Source: Herbaspirillum sp. SJZ106 (GTDB taxonomy: Bacteria; Pseudomonadota; Gammaproteobacteria; Burkholderiales; Burkholderiaceae_D). Taken from it: 64,000 nucleotides of DNA. This document shows, in pieces, positions 37,533 through 47,458 of this stretch. The stretch is taken from the NCBI RefSeq assembly GCF_006715495.1, contig NZ_VFNI01000001.1:620001-684000 (forward strand), given 5' to 3'. The notes beneath the pieces were generated by a model. The model saw only the letters and a list, made by a program, of their open reading frames with translations. It was not told where the DNA came from and made no database searches. Positions within the stretch are counted from its first letter, which is position 1. Every line of letters begins with the position of its first letter. The position numbers and the translations under genes are program-made.

Positions 37533-38936
37533 ATGGCCATCCCTCGTACCTTCGTTGTGCCCCTGATCGTCGCCTGCGCGCTGTTCATGGAGCAGATGGA
37601 TTCCACCGTGATCTCCACATCGCTGCCCGCGCTGGCGCTGGACATGGCGGTCGATCCGATCTCGCTGAAGCTGGCCCTGACTTCCTACCTGGTGAGCCTG
37701 GCGGTGTTCATCCCGATCTCCGGCTGGATGGCCGACCGTTTCGGTTCGCGCACCATTTTTCGCTCGGCGATTTGCGTCTTCATGCTGGGTTCCATCCTGT
37801 GCGGCGTGTCGTCCACATTGCCGCAGTTCGTCGCGGCGCGCTTTTTCCAGGGTATCGGCGGCGCCATGATGGTGCCGGTGGGGCGCCTGGTGATCCTGCG
37901 CAGCGTGGAAAAGGCCAACCTGGTCAAGGCCTTGTCCTACCTGACCATTCCGGCGCTGTTCGGGCCGGTGCTGGGGCCGCCGCTGGGCGGCTTCATCACG
38001 ACATACTTCCACTGGCGCTGGATTTTCTTCATCAACATCCCCATCAGCATCCTCGGCCTGTACCTGGCCGCGCGCTTTATCCCCGACCTCAAGGCCGAGC
38101 AGGTGCCGCCGCTGGACTGGCCCGGTTTCGTGCTGTCGGCACTGGGCTGCTCGTTGCTGATGCTGGGGCTGTCTACTGCCGGCCGCCATCTGGTCTCGGG
38201 TGAAGTCTCGCTGGCCTGCGTGGTATTGGGCATCTTGTTCCTGATCGCTTATGTGTGGCACGCGCGCCGCGCCGCCGCGCCGCTGATCGACCTGACGTTG
38301 CTGAAGATCCCGACCCTGCAGGCGGGGGTGTTCGGTGGCTCGCTCTACCGCATCGGCATCGGCGCGATTCCCTTCTTGCTGCCGCTGATGTTGCAGCTCG
38401 GCTTCGGCTATACGCCTTTCCATTCGGGGCTGCTGACTTGCGCGGCGGCGGCCGGCGCCATGTTCATGAAGACCGTCGCGTCGCGTTTCTTGCAGCGCTA
38501 TGGCTTTCGCACCGTGCTGGTGGTGAACGGTTCGCTGGGCATCCTCAGCCTGTGGGCGATTGCCTTGTTCACGCCGCAAACGCCTTATGTCGTGATGATG
38601 CTGGTGCTGCTCATCGGCGGTTGCTTCCGCTCGCTGCAATTCACCAGCCTGAATGCGATCTCTTATGCCGATGTCGATAGCCCGCGCCTGAGCCAGGCCA
38701 CCAGCATGGCCAGCGTGGCGCAACAGCTGTCAATCGGCATGGGCGTGGTGCTGGCCGGTTTCGCGCTGCAGGTTTCCAATGATGTACAGGGCCACGCTAC
38801 GCTGGTGGCCGCCGATTTCTGGCCGGCCTTCCTGGTGGTGGGCGCGGTGGCGTCGCTGTCGATCCTGATGTTGCGCCGTCTGTCGCCCAATGCCGGATCG
38901 GAAATGTCGGGCCGGGCAAACACCAAGTCGGCTTGA
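37533..38936 (+). CDS. MFS drug:H+ antiporter, DHA2 family
   Basis: Transporter of 467 residues with about fourteen hydrophobic segments, pointing to the 14-TM DHA2 group. Motif C-like GPVLGPPLGGFITTYFHWRWIFFINIPISILGL, the D1 motif LDSTxxxxALP as MEQMDSTVISTSLPAL and the loop 2-3 motif GWMADRFGSRTIF are visible. ATG 37533 is chosen; TTG 37518 is the only in-frame codon further upstream. Substrate unknown. A start-proximal Shine-Dalgarno is not obvious. Confidence 0.88.
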   Translation: MAIPRTFVVPLIVACALFMEQMDSTVISTSLPALALDMAVDPISLKLALTSYLVSLAVFIPISGWMADRFGSRTIFRSAICVFMLGSILCGVSSTLPQFVAARFFQGIGGAMMVPVGRLVILRSVEKANLVKALSYLTIPALFGPVLGPPLGGFITTYFHWRWIFFINIPISILGLYLAARFIPDLKAEQVPPLDWPGFVLSALGCSLLMLGLSTAGRHLVSGEVSLACVVLGILFLIAYVWHARRAAAPLIDLTLLKIPTLQAGVFGGSLYRIGIGAIPFLLPLMLQLGFGYTPFHSGLLTCAAAAGAMFMKTVASRFLQRYGFRTVLVVNGSLGILSLWAIALFTPQTPYVVMMLVLLIGGCFRSLQFTSLNAISYADVDSPRLSQATSMASVAQQLSIGMGVVLAGFALQVSNDVQGHATLVAADFWPAFLVVGAVASLSILMLRRLSPNAGSEMSGRANTKSA

Positions 38937-38959
38937 GCCGTTCGTTTTAGAAAGTGTCC

Positions 38960-39856
38960 ATGCAACTTAAATATGTCTGGTTCCCGTTGGGAGCCGTCTT
39001 GATCTGGGCGGGCAATACCGTCATCAGCAAGATGTCGGCCGGCGTGATCGCACCGGAAGACATTTCCTTTTACCGCTGGGTGCTGGCCGCCGCGCTGATG
39101 TCGCCGTTCCTGGCCAGGTCGACCTGGCATGCGCGCGCGCAGATCAAGCCGCACCTGGGCAAGATCCTGGTGCTGGCGCTGCTGGGGATGGTGCTGTTCC
39201 AGAGCCTGGCGTATTTCGCCGCCGCCACTTCCTCGGCCACCAGCATGGGCATCATCGCTTCGCTGATGCCGCTGCTGACCTTGTTGCTGAGCATCCAGCT
39301 GCTGTCGGAGCCGCCTACCGTGGGCACGGTGGGCGGCGGCGTCTTGTCGCTGTTCGGCCTGGCGGTGCTGATCGGTCGCGGCCATCCGCTGGCGCTGTTC
39401 GACCAGGGCGTGGTCATGGGCGACCTGCTGATGCTGCTGGCCACCATCTCTTACGGTTTGTACGGCGTGATGCTGCGCCGCTGGGCCTTGCCGCTGCGCA
39501 CCTGGCAACTGCTTTACATGCAGGTGCTGATGGCAGTGCTGCTGCTGTTTCCCGGTTTCGTCTTCGGCCACCACTCGCCGGTGACTGCCGATAACCTGCC
39601 GCTTCTGCTGTATGCCGGCATTGCCGCTTCCATCGTTTCGCAGTTCCTGTGGATGAAGGGCGTGAACCATCTGGGCGCCAGCCATTGCTCCGTGTTTGTC
39701 AACCTGATGCCCGTTTTCACCGTCGCCATCGCGATGCTGGCATTGGGCGAGGAGTTGCACGGCTACCATGCCATCGGCGGCGGCATCACGCTGGCGGGCG
39801 TGCTGATGGCGCAGATGTTGCGGCAACGCCTGCCGGGCCGCGCCAAGGCCGGCTGA
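38960..39856 (+). CDS. EamA/DMT-family transporter
   Basis: Membrane protein of 298 residues with ten predicted helices in two EamA repeats: YVWFPLGAVLIWAGNTVISK and GDLLMLLATISYGLYGVMLRRW. The C-terminal half ends GGGITLAGVLMAQML. Family members export amino acids, metabolites or drugs; the substrate is not predictable. ATG 38960 is preferred over GTG 38954, with AGAAAG upstream. It follows the MFS gene by 23 bases, so the two are probably cotranscribed. Confidence 0.87.
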   Translation: MQLKYVWFPLGAVLIWAGNTVISKMSAGVIAPEDISFYRWVLAAALMSPFLARSTWHARAQIKPHLGKILVLALLGMVLFQSLAYFAAATSSATSMGIIASLMPLLTLLLSIQLLSEPPTVGTVGGGVLSLFGLAVLIGRGHPLALFDQGVVMGDLLMLLATISYGLYGVMLRRWALPLRTWQLLYMQVLMAVLLLFPGFVFGHHSPVTADNLPLLLYAGIAASIVSQFLWMKGVNHLGASHCSVFVNLMPVFTVAIAMLALGEELHGYHAIGGGITLAGVLMAQMLRQRLPGRAKAG

Positions 39857-39940
39857 TGCCGGGGTTACCGCAGGCATTGCGCATCAGGATGAATACGTGG
39901 CACCCTGCGGGGCGATAACGATGAAAACAGGAGCCAGGAC

Positions 39941-40927
39941 ATGATCGACGCCGACATGATCGTCAACTGCACGGTCTACAAGAAAGGCAAGAAACTGCGC
40001 GAGATCGCTCTCGACGACATCAGCGATGTGCTGGAAGAGGAGGGCACCTTTGTCTGGCTCGGATTGCTCGAACCCAATGTCGAGCTGATGAACAAGATCA
40101 AGGAGGAGTTCTGCCTGCACGAGCTGGCGGTGGAAGACGCCTACGCCGCGCACCAGCGCCCCAAGATCGAGGAATACGGCGACACGCTGTTCGTGGTGCT
40201 GCATACCGCCCAGCTCTCCGGCGACGAGGTGCAGTTCGGCGAGACCCACATCATGACCGGCCCGCGCTTCGTGATCACGGTGCGCCACGGGGCATCGCGC
40301 AGCTATGCCAAGGTGCGCGAGCATTGCGAGATGCTGCCCGAGCGCCTGATGCGCGGCCCCAGTTTCGTGCTGTATTCGATCATGGACTTCGTGGTCGATA
40401 ACTATCGCCCCATCATGGATAACCTGGAAGCCAGGTTCAGCCAGTACGAGGCCCAGTTGTTCGACCCTTCGGCCAAGACCGGCAAGGCTTACCTGCAGGA
40501 GCTGTACCAGCTCAAGCGGCAACTGATCCGCCTGCGCTCGGCGGCCTCGCCGCTGCTGGACGTGTGCACCCAGTTGCTGCGGTTCCATGAAGGCCTGATC
40601 ACCAAGGACGGCAAGGCCTATTTCCGCGACATCTACGACCACGTGGTGCGCTTCATCGACACCGGCGACCGCTTGCGCGAAATGGTGGAGTCCGCGGTCC
40701 AGATCAACTTGGCCCAGATCACCATCCACCAGAACGAAATCGTGCAGACCCTGGCCGGCTGGGGCGCGATCCTGGCCATTCCGACCATGGTGTTCAGCCT
40801 GTACGGCATGAACTTCGCCAACATGCCGGGCCTGAGCTGGCAGTGGAGCTTTCCACTGGTGCTGGCCGGTATCGTTACCTGCTGTTCGTTGCTGTGGCGC
40901 AGGTTGCGCAGGGCGGGGTGGTTGTAG
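39941..40927 (+). CDS. corA: CorA-family magnesium/divalent metal transporter
   Basis: Channel-type transporter of 328 residues. A large N-terminal cytosolic domain is followed by two C-terminal helices; the selectivity motif YGMNFANMPGLSWQWSFP lies between them (about residues 288-305). The willow helix region with NLEARFSQYEAQLF is present. The start MIDADMIVNCTVY has Shine-Dalgarno CAGGAG. It forms a homopentamer for Mg2+ uptake. No metal riboswitch is visible in the 84 bases upstream. Confidence 0.93.
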   Translation: MIDADMIVNCTVYKKGKKLREIALDDISDVLEEEGTFVWLGLLEPNVELMNKIKEEFCLHELAVEDAYAAHQRPKIEEYGDTLFVVLHTAQLSGDEVQFGETHIMTGPRFVITVRHGASRSYAKVREHCEMLPERLMRGPSFVLYSIMDFVVDNYRPIMDNLEARFSQYEAQLFDPSAKTGKAYLQELYQLKRQLIRLRSAASPLLDVCTQLLRFHEGLITKDGKAYFRDIYDHVVRFIDTGDRLREMVESAVQINLAQITIHQNEIVQTLAGWGAILAIPTMVFSLYGMNFANMPGLSWQWSFPLVLAGIVTCCSLLWRRLRRAGWL

Positions 40928-41004
40928 CTGTAGCTGACACCGTTGATATGAAGAACGGCAGTTGAAGGATGAAAAAAGAGCGCTTTAAGTGCCGGCTTGG
41001 CGCC

Positions 41005-41292
41005 TCAACGTTGTGGATGTTCGACCAGCCACTGGCGTAATGCGCCATTCATACGGCTTTGCCATCCATCGCCATCCCGTTTGAAGGCTTCCACGATATC
41101 TTCGTCGAAGCGCATCGTCACTTGTACTTTGGTGCCGCTTCCGGCGGGACGGCCGCGACCGCGCGCCGGCTTCAGGTTGGCAAGCTGCTCGTCGGTCAAC
41201 GGCTGGGCATCGGGATCGGACAGCGCAGCAGCCGTAATGGCGGCATCTTCTTTTTGATCCGGCAGAATCGTTCCGGGTTTAAGTTTTGGCAT
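41005..41292 (-). CDS. brnA: BrnA antitoxin
   Basis: Antitoxin of 95 residues. The C-terminal BrnA domain contains KVQVTMRFDEDIVEAFKRDGDGWQSRMNGALRQWLVEHPQR, a ribbon-helix-helix that binds DNA; the N-terminal part binds the toxin. The start MPKLKPGTILP at 41292 overlaps the toxin gene by 14 bases, the usual BrnTA order of toxin first. It neutralises BrnT and represses the operon, probably through the two TGTAG(C/T)TACA sites upstream of brnT. Confidence 0.9.
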   Translation of the reverse strand: MPKLKPGTILPDQKEDAAITAAALSDPDAQPLTDEQLANLKPARGRGRPAGSGTKVQVTMRFDEDIVEAFKRDGDGWQSRMNGALRQWLVEHPQR

Positions 41293-41545
41293 AGTGTTGA
41301 ATCTCCCTTTTGTTCGCCTTGCGTAAGCTGATGATGCGCCGGGTGTTTTCACGGTCTATATAAACAACGACATAGAGCCGCATCCGGAGGTAGGCGATAG
41401 CGACTTCACGCTGTTCGCCGTAATCGCGCCGATTGTCCAGTGTGACGAATGCCGAGTCCCATTCGATTTGGGCGGCATCAGCGAGCGAGATGCCGTGCTT
41501 TTCGAGGTTAATAGCATTTTTGGCCGAATCGAATGCAATTTCCAT
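41279..41545 (-). CDS. brnT: BrnT toxin (RelE-fold RNase)
   Basis: Toxin of 88 residues in the BrnT family, an RNase related to RelE. MEIAFDSAKNAINLEKHGISLADAAQIEWDSAF and REVAIAYLRMRLYVVVYIDRENTRRIISLRKANKREIQHY are typical. The His, Glu and Arg residues expected in the active site (RxxxxxR...) are present in outline. Start ATG 41545 is chosen as the usual family start; an upstream in-frame ATG at 41578 overlaps the operator. Confidence 0.9.
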   Translation of the reverse strand: MEIAFDSAKNAINLEKHGISLADAAQIEWDSAFVTLDNRRDYGEQREVAIAYLRMRLYVVVYIDRENTRRIISLRKANKREIQHYAKT

Positions 41546-41551
41546 ATTAAT

Positions 41552-41599
41552 TGTAGCTACATAAAATATGCGATGCAATCATTATTTGTAGTTACAAAT
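41552..41599. promoter_or_regulatory. Paired operators before brnTA
   Basis: TGTAGCTACA (41552-41561) is a perfect palindrome, and a second copy TGTAGTTACA lies inside ATTTGTAGTTACAAAT (41584-41599), with 35 bases between the two starts. Both lie directly before brnT, where BrnA-type ribbon-helix-helix proteins autorepress. Confidence 0.65.
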
Positions 41600-41610
41600 A
41601 AATGGCTACT

Positions 41611-44600
41611 TCAGTCGTAACGCAGGTTGAACAGCACGTTCAAACCAGTGATCGTCCCCGCCCGCACCACCACCGACCAGCGGCGCGACAGTTGCCAGGT
41701 GGCTTTGGCGATGCTGGCCGCGCCTTGCAGGCTCTGCTCGTAGCCCAGCGTGATCTTCTCGGTGATGGCCTTGCCCAGGTTGACCACCTGGTCGTCGGTG
41801 AGGCCGGATTCGCTGGCGCCGATGGAGAACTGGTCCAGGCCGAAGTCCTTGGCGATGCGCTTGCCGCCGAGGTTGCCCACCAGCGCCAGCGCCTGGCTGC
41901 TGGCGCTGCGCTGGCCGATGCTTGAACTGTCGGTGCCGTGGCCGAACATCATCCACGACAGCTTTTCATCGTCGGGCACATTGGGTTCGGACACCAGTTG
42001 CACGCGCGGCCGGTTGGCGGTGCCGGTCACCGATACGCCGGCTTCGACATCCTGGTTGCGGCGCATGGCGAGGATGTTGATGTTGGGATTGCTGATCGGC
42101 CCCTGGAAGTTGATGATGCCGCGCTCGATGTTGAGCTTGGTGCCGAAGGCTTCATAGGTGCCTTCGGCCACGTTGATGGTGCCGGTGGCGCGCAGCGGCG
42201 AGAGCGGTTCGCTGCGCACGTTCATGTCGCCGCGCAGCAGCAGGTCGGCGCCGGTGCCGCGGAAGCGGAAGTCATGGCCGAGGTCGACCGCGATATTCAT
42301 CACCGGCGCGAACTTGCCGGCCGGCTTCTCGGTGGCGGCTTCCAGCTTCTGCTGTGAGCTGGCGTTGGCGCCGGCCTTGGTCTTGCCGTCGCGGCGCACG
42401 ATCACCACGTCGTCGCCCAGCGTGGGCGCGCTGCTCTTGGGCAGGTCGAACAAGGCGCGGTCGACGATGAACTTGCCGTCGATGTGCAACTGCTCGTTGA
42501 TGTTGGCGATCTTGCCCTGGCCCGACAGCATGAGCTGGCGGTCCGGGCTGGCGAACAGTTCCAGCCGGTCGGCGGTGATGGTGGCGTTCAGGTCGGGATT
42601 CTCCGCACCCAGTTGCACCTTGCCCTGGGCGCGCAGCGTTCCCTTGCCGCCGTGGAATTCGATCTGGCGCAGGTCGATCACGTTGTTGTCCATGACGATG
42701 CGCACGATGCCGTCCTTGAGCTGTATGCCCTGGTCGAAGTGCGTCACCGCCAGGTTGTCGCCATTGATGGCGCCCGACAGTTTCGGCTGGCCGAGTGTGC
42801 CGCCGGCGTTGAACTCGGCGCCGAGCTTGCCGTTGAGGCTTACCTGCGGGCCGATCAGGTCGCCCGTGCGCTTGAGTTCCGGCACTTCCAACTTCGCCTT
42901 GAGGTTCAGCGGCGAGGCATCGGCCAGCGCCAGCAGGCCGTCGATGCGCTGCAGGCCCAGCGTGCCGCCCAGGTCGATGGTGCCCACCCGCGCGGCGGCC
43001 ACCCGGCCGTCCACGCGCACCTGTTGTCCTTGCAGGTCGGCGCGCAGGCGCAGCTCCGACAGGCCGAGCGCGGCTTCGCCGTTGCTGGCGGTCACGCGCA
43101 TGTCGCCCGATTTGCGCGTCAGCTGGAAGTAGCCGCTGGCGCTCTCGGCCAGCGCAAAGTCCCAGTCGCTGTCGAGCACCAGGTCGGTCTTGACCGGCGG
43201 CGGCGTGCCGGTGAATTCCTGCACGATCTGCAGCAGGCGGCCGAGATCCAGCGCGCGTACCTGGCCGGCCGAGGCGATGCGGCCCTGGCGCCATGAGAGC
43301 CGCTTGAGGTCGAGCGCCATGCGGTCGATTTCCAGCCGGGTAGCACCGGCCTCGAGCGCATCGGCCGAGGCTTCCAGCGCCAGCGGACTGGCCAGGGTGA
43401 CTTGCGGGAAACCCTTGTTCTGCAGCTTGTCGATGTTGCCGGCCCAGCCGTATTTGCCGCGGGTCTTTTCCGTCACCTTGCCGTGTGCGGCAAAGTCCAG
43501 GTCCAGGGGCTGGTCCAGCACCTTGCCGGCGCCATGCAGGGTCAGCGTATGGTTGCCCCAGGTGCCGTCCAGGTTCAGGTCCAGCCTGGACAATTCCGCC
43601 TGCGGGCCGCGATAGCCTTCGCCTTCCACCCGCAAGGCCAGTTTGTTGTTGGGCGAGGCGATGCCGGCGGCGAGATCGGTGCGCAGGTCGGTTTCGCCGG
43701 CCAGCCGTGCCAGGTGGTGCGGCCCGAACGCCAGTTTTTCGGCCTGATAGGTAGCGTGCAGGTTGGGGCGTTGCGGGGTGCCGGTGAGCTGGCCGTCCAG
43801 GCGCAGCAGGCCGGACAGGCCATAACCCAGGCGCTCCAGGTGCGGGGCGTCGACCTTGAGCGTCAGGGCATCCTTGCCGGCGCCGAAGCTGCCGTTGAGG
43901 TCCAGCGTATTGCCGGCCACCAGCAGGTTGGCCTTGCTCGGCAGCAGCCGCATGCCGGCCACGCTGATGTCGCCCTGGCCGCTCATGGGCAAGTCGCCGT
44001 AGCTGCTGTCGCGGATGCCGAAGGCCAGCTTGAGCTTCAATTCCGGCGAGATGGCGCCGCTGGCGTTGAAGTCCATGTTGATCCGGGCCTGCACCGGTTT
44101 GGAGGCGGCGCTGGCGCCGGGCTTTTTCTTGCCGCCGGCGGCCGGTGCGGGGGCGACCGCATGCAACCAGGCGGTCGGGTCGAAATCCACCAGCCTGCCT
44201 TTGATGGCGTAATCCATCGCGCCTGCCGTCTTGAGCGTGCCGGCCGCTTCTACGCGCGACTTGCCGGCGGCCAGCTGGGCCTGGTGCAGCTCCACTTCTT
44301 CCGGGCGGATGGTGCTGTCCACGCGCAGTTTGAGCTCGCGGTCGTCCAGCGCCAGCTTGATCTGCTGGGAGCCCGGCGCCAGCGTTACATCCAGCGGACC
44401 GGCCAGTTGCGTGGGTTTGAGCTGGCGGTGGATCTGGTTCAGGTCCAGTGCGCTGATGCGGAAGTTGAAGCTGCCGCCCATCTCTTGCTGCTGGCCGGCG
44501 GCATCGCTGCCGGGGCGGAATTCGCCGCCGCCGGCGATGCGCGCGTTCCTGGGCAGGCGCAGTTCGAGCGAGGCAATTTTCTGGCGCTGCAGGTCGAGGT

Positions 44601-45633
44601 CGACATCGGCGCTGGCCGAGAGCAGCGGCAGCAATTGCTGGTCGAGGCTGCCGGGCCTGGCGTTGTCGATGGCGATCTTGCCGGCCACGCGCAAGGCATC
44701 GCCGTTGGTGCCGGCCACCGGCGCCAGGTCGGCGCGCACGCGCAGGTCGGCCTGCGGGGCACCGGCGCTGAAGGTTTGCGGGTTGATGTGCTGCAGGTCG
44801 ACCTTGGCGCTTTTGAGCGGCACCGGGGCGAACGGCGTGGCTTGCACATCGGCGGTGCCGTTGAGCCTGTCGCCGCTGGCTTTGAGCGCGATGCCCAGAT
44901 CCTGTAGCGAGCCCGACAGTTGCGCCGCCAGCTGGTATTTCTCCTGCAAGCTGGCGTTCTGGTACTGGCCGGACAGCTCCAGCCCGCCGCTGATGGCGAA
45001 CGGCGCGCGGCCGTTCAGGTGCAGCAGCGCGGCGGCATCGCCGAACGGCGTGCTCAGGCTGTCGAGCACCAGGGTGTGCTGGGTGCCGTCGGAGTCGCCG
45101 TGCAGGCGCAACTTGGATAGCTCGGTGGTGGAGGAGCCCTCGGTGAAGCTGAGCCGCTCCAGCGAAATCTCATGGATGTCCAATGCCAGAGGAATTTCCA
45201 GCGAAGCCGGCATGACGCTGGGTTCGGAGGGGGATGGTTGCTGCTTGAGAGTGACCGTGCCCACGCGCAGGTAACGCACGCTGAATTTGCGCTGCAGCGG
45301 CGAGAGTTGCCAGTCGGCGTCGATGCGGTCGATATCGAGGATGCGCTGCGCATCCTGGTAATGCAGGTCGCGCAGGCGCAGGCCATTGGCGATGGTGCCG
45401 CCCAGCAGTTGGCCCGACAGCTTGCCGCCCAATGCCTGTACCGCGCCGTTCCATACCAGGCGCGCGCCGCTTTCGGTCTTGACGGCATACAGGCCGGCGC
45501 CGGCTACTACCAGCAGCGCTGCGGCCAGCGTGGCGCCGCTCCACAGGGCGATCTTGCGGACGCGTCGAGGCTTTTGCCTGGGCGGTGTGGCGTGCGGGTC
45601 CGGGGCGGAAGGAGATGCTTGCTGGTCGCTCAT
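41611..45633 (-). CDS. tamB: Translocation and assembly module protein TamB
   Basis: Large AsmA/TamB-family protein of 1340 residues, anchored in the inner membrane by one N-terminal helix (KIALWSGATLAAALLVVAGAGLYAVK, about residues 27-52). The rest is periplasmic beta-taco repeat, with the conserved TamB C-terminal domain (DUF490) including RGTGADLLLRGDMNVRS, GTINVAEGTYEAFGTKLNIERGIINFQGPISNPNINILAMR and the end LNVLFNLRYD. It partners with TamA and is implicated in outer-membrane protein assembly and phospholipid transport. Coded 50 bases after tamA. Confidence 0.94.
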   Translation of the reverse strand: MSDQQASPSAPDPHATPPRQKPRRVRKIALWSGATLAAALLVVAGAGLYAVKTESGARLVWNGAVQALGGKLSGQLLGGTIANGLRLRDLHYQDAQRILDIDRIDADWQLSPLQRKFSVRYLRVGTVTLKQQPSPSEPSVMPASLEIPLALDIHEISLERLSFTEGSSTTELSKLRLHGDSDGTQHTLVLDSLSTPFGDAAALLHLNGRAPFAISGGLELSGQYQNASLQEKYQLAAQLSGSLQDLGIALKASGDRLNGTADVQATPFAPVPLKSAKVDLQHINPQTFSAGAPQADLRVRADLAPVAGTNGDALRVAGKIAIDNARPGSLDQQLLPLLSASADVDLDLQRQKIASLELRLPRNARIAGGGEFRPGSDAAGQQQEMGGSFNFRISALDLNQIHRQLKPTQLAGPLDVTLAPGSQQIKLALDDRELKLRVDSTIRPEEVELHQAQLAAGKSRVEAAGTLKTAGAMDYAIKGRLVDFDPTAWLHAVAPAPAAGGKKKPGASAASKPVQARINMDFNASGAISPELKLKLAFGIRDSSYGDLPMSGQGDISVAGMRLLPSKANLLVAGNTLDLNGSFGAGKDALTLKVDAPHLERLGYGLSGLLRLDGQLTGTPQRPNLHATYQAEKLAFGPHHLARLAGETDLRTDLAAGIASPNNKLALRVEGEGYRGPQAELSRLDLNLDGTWGNHTLTLHGAGKVLDQPLDLDFAAHGKVTEKTRGKYGWAGNIDKLQNKGFPQVTLASPLALEASADALEAGATRLEIDRMALDLKRLSWRQGRIASAGQVRALDLGRLLQIVQEFTGTPPPVKTDLVLDSDWDFALAESASGYFQLTRKSGDMRVTASNGEAALGLSELRLRADLQGQQVRVDGRVAAARVGTIDLGGTLGLQRIDGLLALADASPLNLKAKLEVPELKRTGDLIGPQVSLNGKLGAEFNAGGTLGQPKLSGAINGDNLAVTHFDQGIQLKDGIVRIVMDNNVIDLRQIEFHGGKGTLRAQGKVQLGAENPDLNATITADRLELFASPDRQLMLSGQGKIANINEQLHIDGKFIVDRALFDLPKSSAPTLGDDVVIVRRDGKTKAGANASSQQKLEAATEKPAGKFAPVMNIAVDLGHDFRFRGTGADLLLRGDMNVRSEPLSPLRATGTINVAEGTYEAFGTKLNIERGIINFQGPISNPNINILAMRRNQDVEAGVSVTGTANRPRVQLVSEPNVPDDEKLSWMMFGHGTDSSSIGQRSASSQALALVGNLGGKRIAKDFGLDQFSIGASESGLTDDQVVNLGKAITEKITLGYEQSLQGAASIAKATWQLSRRWSVVVRAGTITGLNVLFNLRYD

Positions 45634-45682
45634 GCGTTCTTGCCGTTCAAATCTTGTCTGTCGTGTTCACGTGCGGGCAGCC

Positions 45683-47458
45683 TCAGAAGGCGATGCCCAG
45701 CGAGACGTGCGGGCGGATCTGGCGTTTCTGCACGCCATAGGCCAGATCCAGGTTGAGGGTGCCGACCGGGCTGCGCCAGCGCGCGCCGGCGCCCACGCCG
45801 TTATAGAACGTCTTGTTGTTCCAGTTGTCGGCGGCCGCGCCGATGTCGTAGAACACCGCCGTGCCCCAGTTCTCGGTCAGCCAGTGCTGGTATTCGGTGC
45901 TGCCCACCGCCAGGTACTTGGTCGGGTAGACGGTACCGTTCTGTTCGTTGCCGATGCTCTGGTAGCTGTAGCCTCGCACCGAATCGTTGCCGCCGGTGCG
46001 AAACAGCAGCGAGGCCGGCACCTCGGAGGCGCGCCCGGCGGTGAAGACGCCGCCCAGCTCGGCGCGCAATACCACCAGGTCGCGGCGGCCGACCGGCACG
46101 AATTGCTTGAAGCGGCCGTACAACCGGGTGAAGGTCTGGTCGGTCAGCGCGCCCTTGATGGCGAAGCCGGCTTCCAGCGTCAGCAGGTTGCCGTGGCGCG
46201 GGAAGATGGGGTTGTCGACGTCGCGCCGCGCCCAGGCGAAGCCCGGCACCAGCGCCTGGTGCTTGCCGGGGGTGACCACGGTATTGGCCGGCGGGGTGGC
46301 GCCGTTTTCCTGGGTCAGCTGGTCGCGGTAATAGGTGAGCGAATAGGTGGTGTCGTACAGTTCGCCGGTGCGCGCACGCTTGATGCCGGTCTGCAGGCTG
46401 CGCAGGTCGATGCCTTCCAGCGTGGTGCGCTCGTAGGAGCTGTTGACGCTGTTGACGAAGGCTTTTTCATCCGGCGGCATGGCCAGGCTGAGCAGGCCGT
46501 ACTGGCGCTTTTGCTCCAGCCGCAGCTGGCTGTCGAAGGCGTAGGCGCGGTTAAACACGTTGTAGTGCGAATACCGGCCTTCGACCTGGGCGCCGGTATC
46601 GGTGCCGTAGCCCACGCCGGTACGTACGCGCTGGGTCGGGAATTCGGTGACTTGCACCTTCACCGGGGCCATGTCCGGATGTTCCGGATCGTCGTCGATG
46701 CCGACGATGGCGTTGGAGAAGTAGGGCGTGTTCTGGATCTGGCGCTGCAGCGACAGCAGGCGGTCGGCGTCGTAGGGTTCGCCGACATTGAGCGGGTTGA
46801 CGTTGTGGATGATGCTTTCCGGATAGCGTTTGGCGCCGGTGATCTGCAACGGGCCCAGGGTGAAGGCGGGGCCGCTGTCGTATTGCACCGAGAGATCGGC
46901 GCGATGGTTATCGGGATCGATTTCGGCGCGCGAGTCGGCGATGCGCGCGGCCGCGTATTTCTTTTGTTGCAGCGCTTGCAGCCCGGCGTCCTTGGCCTTG
47001 TCCCAATCTTCCTGGCGAAACGGCTTGCCGGGCGGCAGCAGCCAGTCGCGCCGGATCGCCTCGACCCGCGGCGAGTCCTGCTGCGCCACCGCGCCGGTGG
47101 CCTGGATGTCGGCCTGGCCGATTTCTGTGCGTTGGCCCGGCTCGACATGCACGATCACGCGTTTGACCTCTTTCTGGCCGTCGGCGCTGCGCTCGCTGTT
47201 GACTTCGACCTTGGTCTGCGGCGAGAAATAGCCTTCGGTGGATGCCAGGTCGCGCACCTGGTCGCCGACGGTGTCGATCATGAACTTCAACTGGTCGTCG
47301 CTGATGTCGTCGCGATTCTGGTAGCGCGACAGGTCGAGGAAGTCCTTGAGCAGCGATTGCACCGGCTTGGGTGCATCGATCTCCACCTTGTAGGCGGCGT
47401 GGGCAGTCTCGGCGGCGCAGCATAGGCATGCGATGGCCAGGCGGCAGGTCCAGTTCAT
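45683..47458 (-). CDS. tamA: Translocation and assembly module protein TamA
   Basis: Omp85-family outer-membrane protein of 591 residues. Signal peptide of about 21 residues, cleaved after TAHA, then three POTRA domains and a 16-stranded barrel. The barrel signature GGNDSVRGYSYQSIG with the VRGY/F lid-lock motif lies near residue 460, and the C terminus ends in HVSLGIAF, a phenylalanine beta-signal. Upstream of tamB in the same transcript, 50 bases apart. Confidence 0.94.
   Translation of the reverse strand: MNWTCRLAIACLCCAAETAHAAYKVEIDAPKPVQSLLKDFLDLSRYQNRDDISDDQLKFMIDTVGDQVRDLASTEGYFSPQTKVEVNSERSADGQKEVKRVIVHVEPGQRTEIGQADIQATGAVAQQDSPRVEAIRRDWLLPPGKPFRQEDWDKAKDAGLQALQQKKYAAARIADSRAEIDPDNHRADLSVQYDSGPAFTLGPLQITGAKRYPESIIHNVNPLNVGEPYDADRLLSLQRQIQNTPYFSNAIVGIDDDPEHPDMAPVKVQVTEFPTQRVRTGVGYGTDTGAQVEGRYSHYNVFNRAYAFDSQLRLEQKRQYGLLSLAMPPDEKAFVNSVNSSYERTTLEGIDLRSLQTGIKRARTGELYDTTYSLTYYRDQLTQENGATPPANTVVTPGKHQALVPGFAWARRDVDNPIFPRHGNLLTLEAGFAIKGALTDQTFTRLYGRFKQFVPVGRRDLVVLRAELGGVFTAGRASEVPASLLFRTGGNDSVRGYSYQSIGNEQNGTVYPTKYLAVGSTEYQHWLTENWGTAVFYDIGAAADNWNNKTFYNGVGAGARWRSPVGTLNLDLAYGVQKRQIRPHVSLGIAF

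Noticed and set aside
39857..39940. Metal riboswitch or leader before corA
   Set aside because: Only 84 bases, without conserved M-box or ykoK-like helices.
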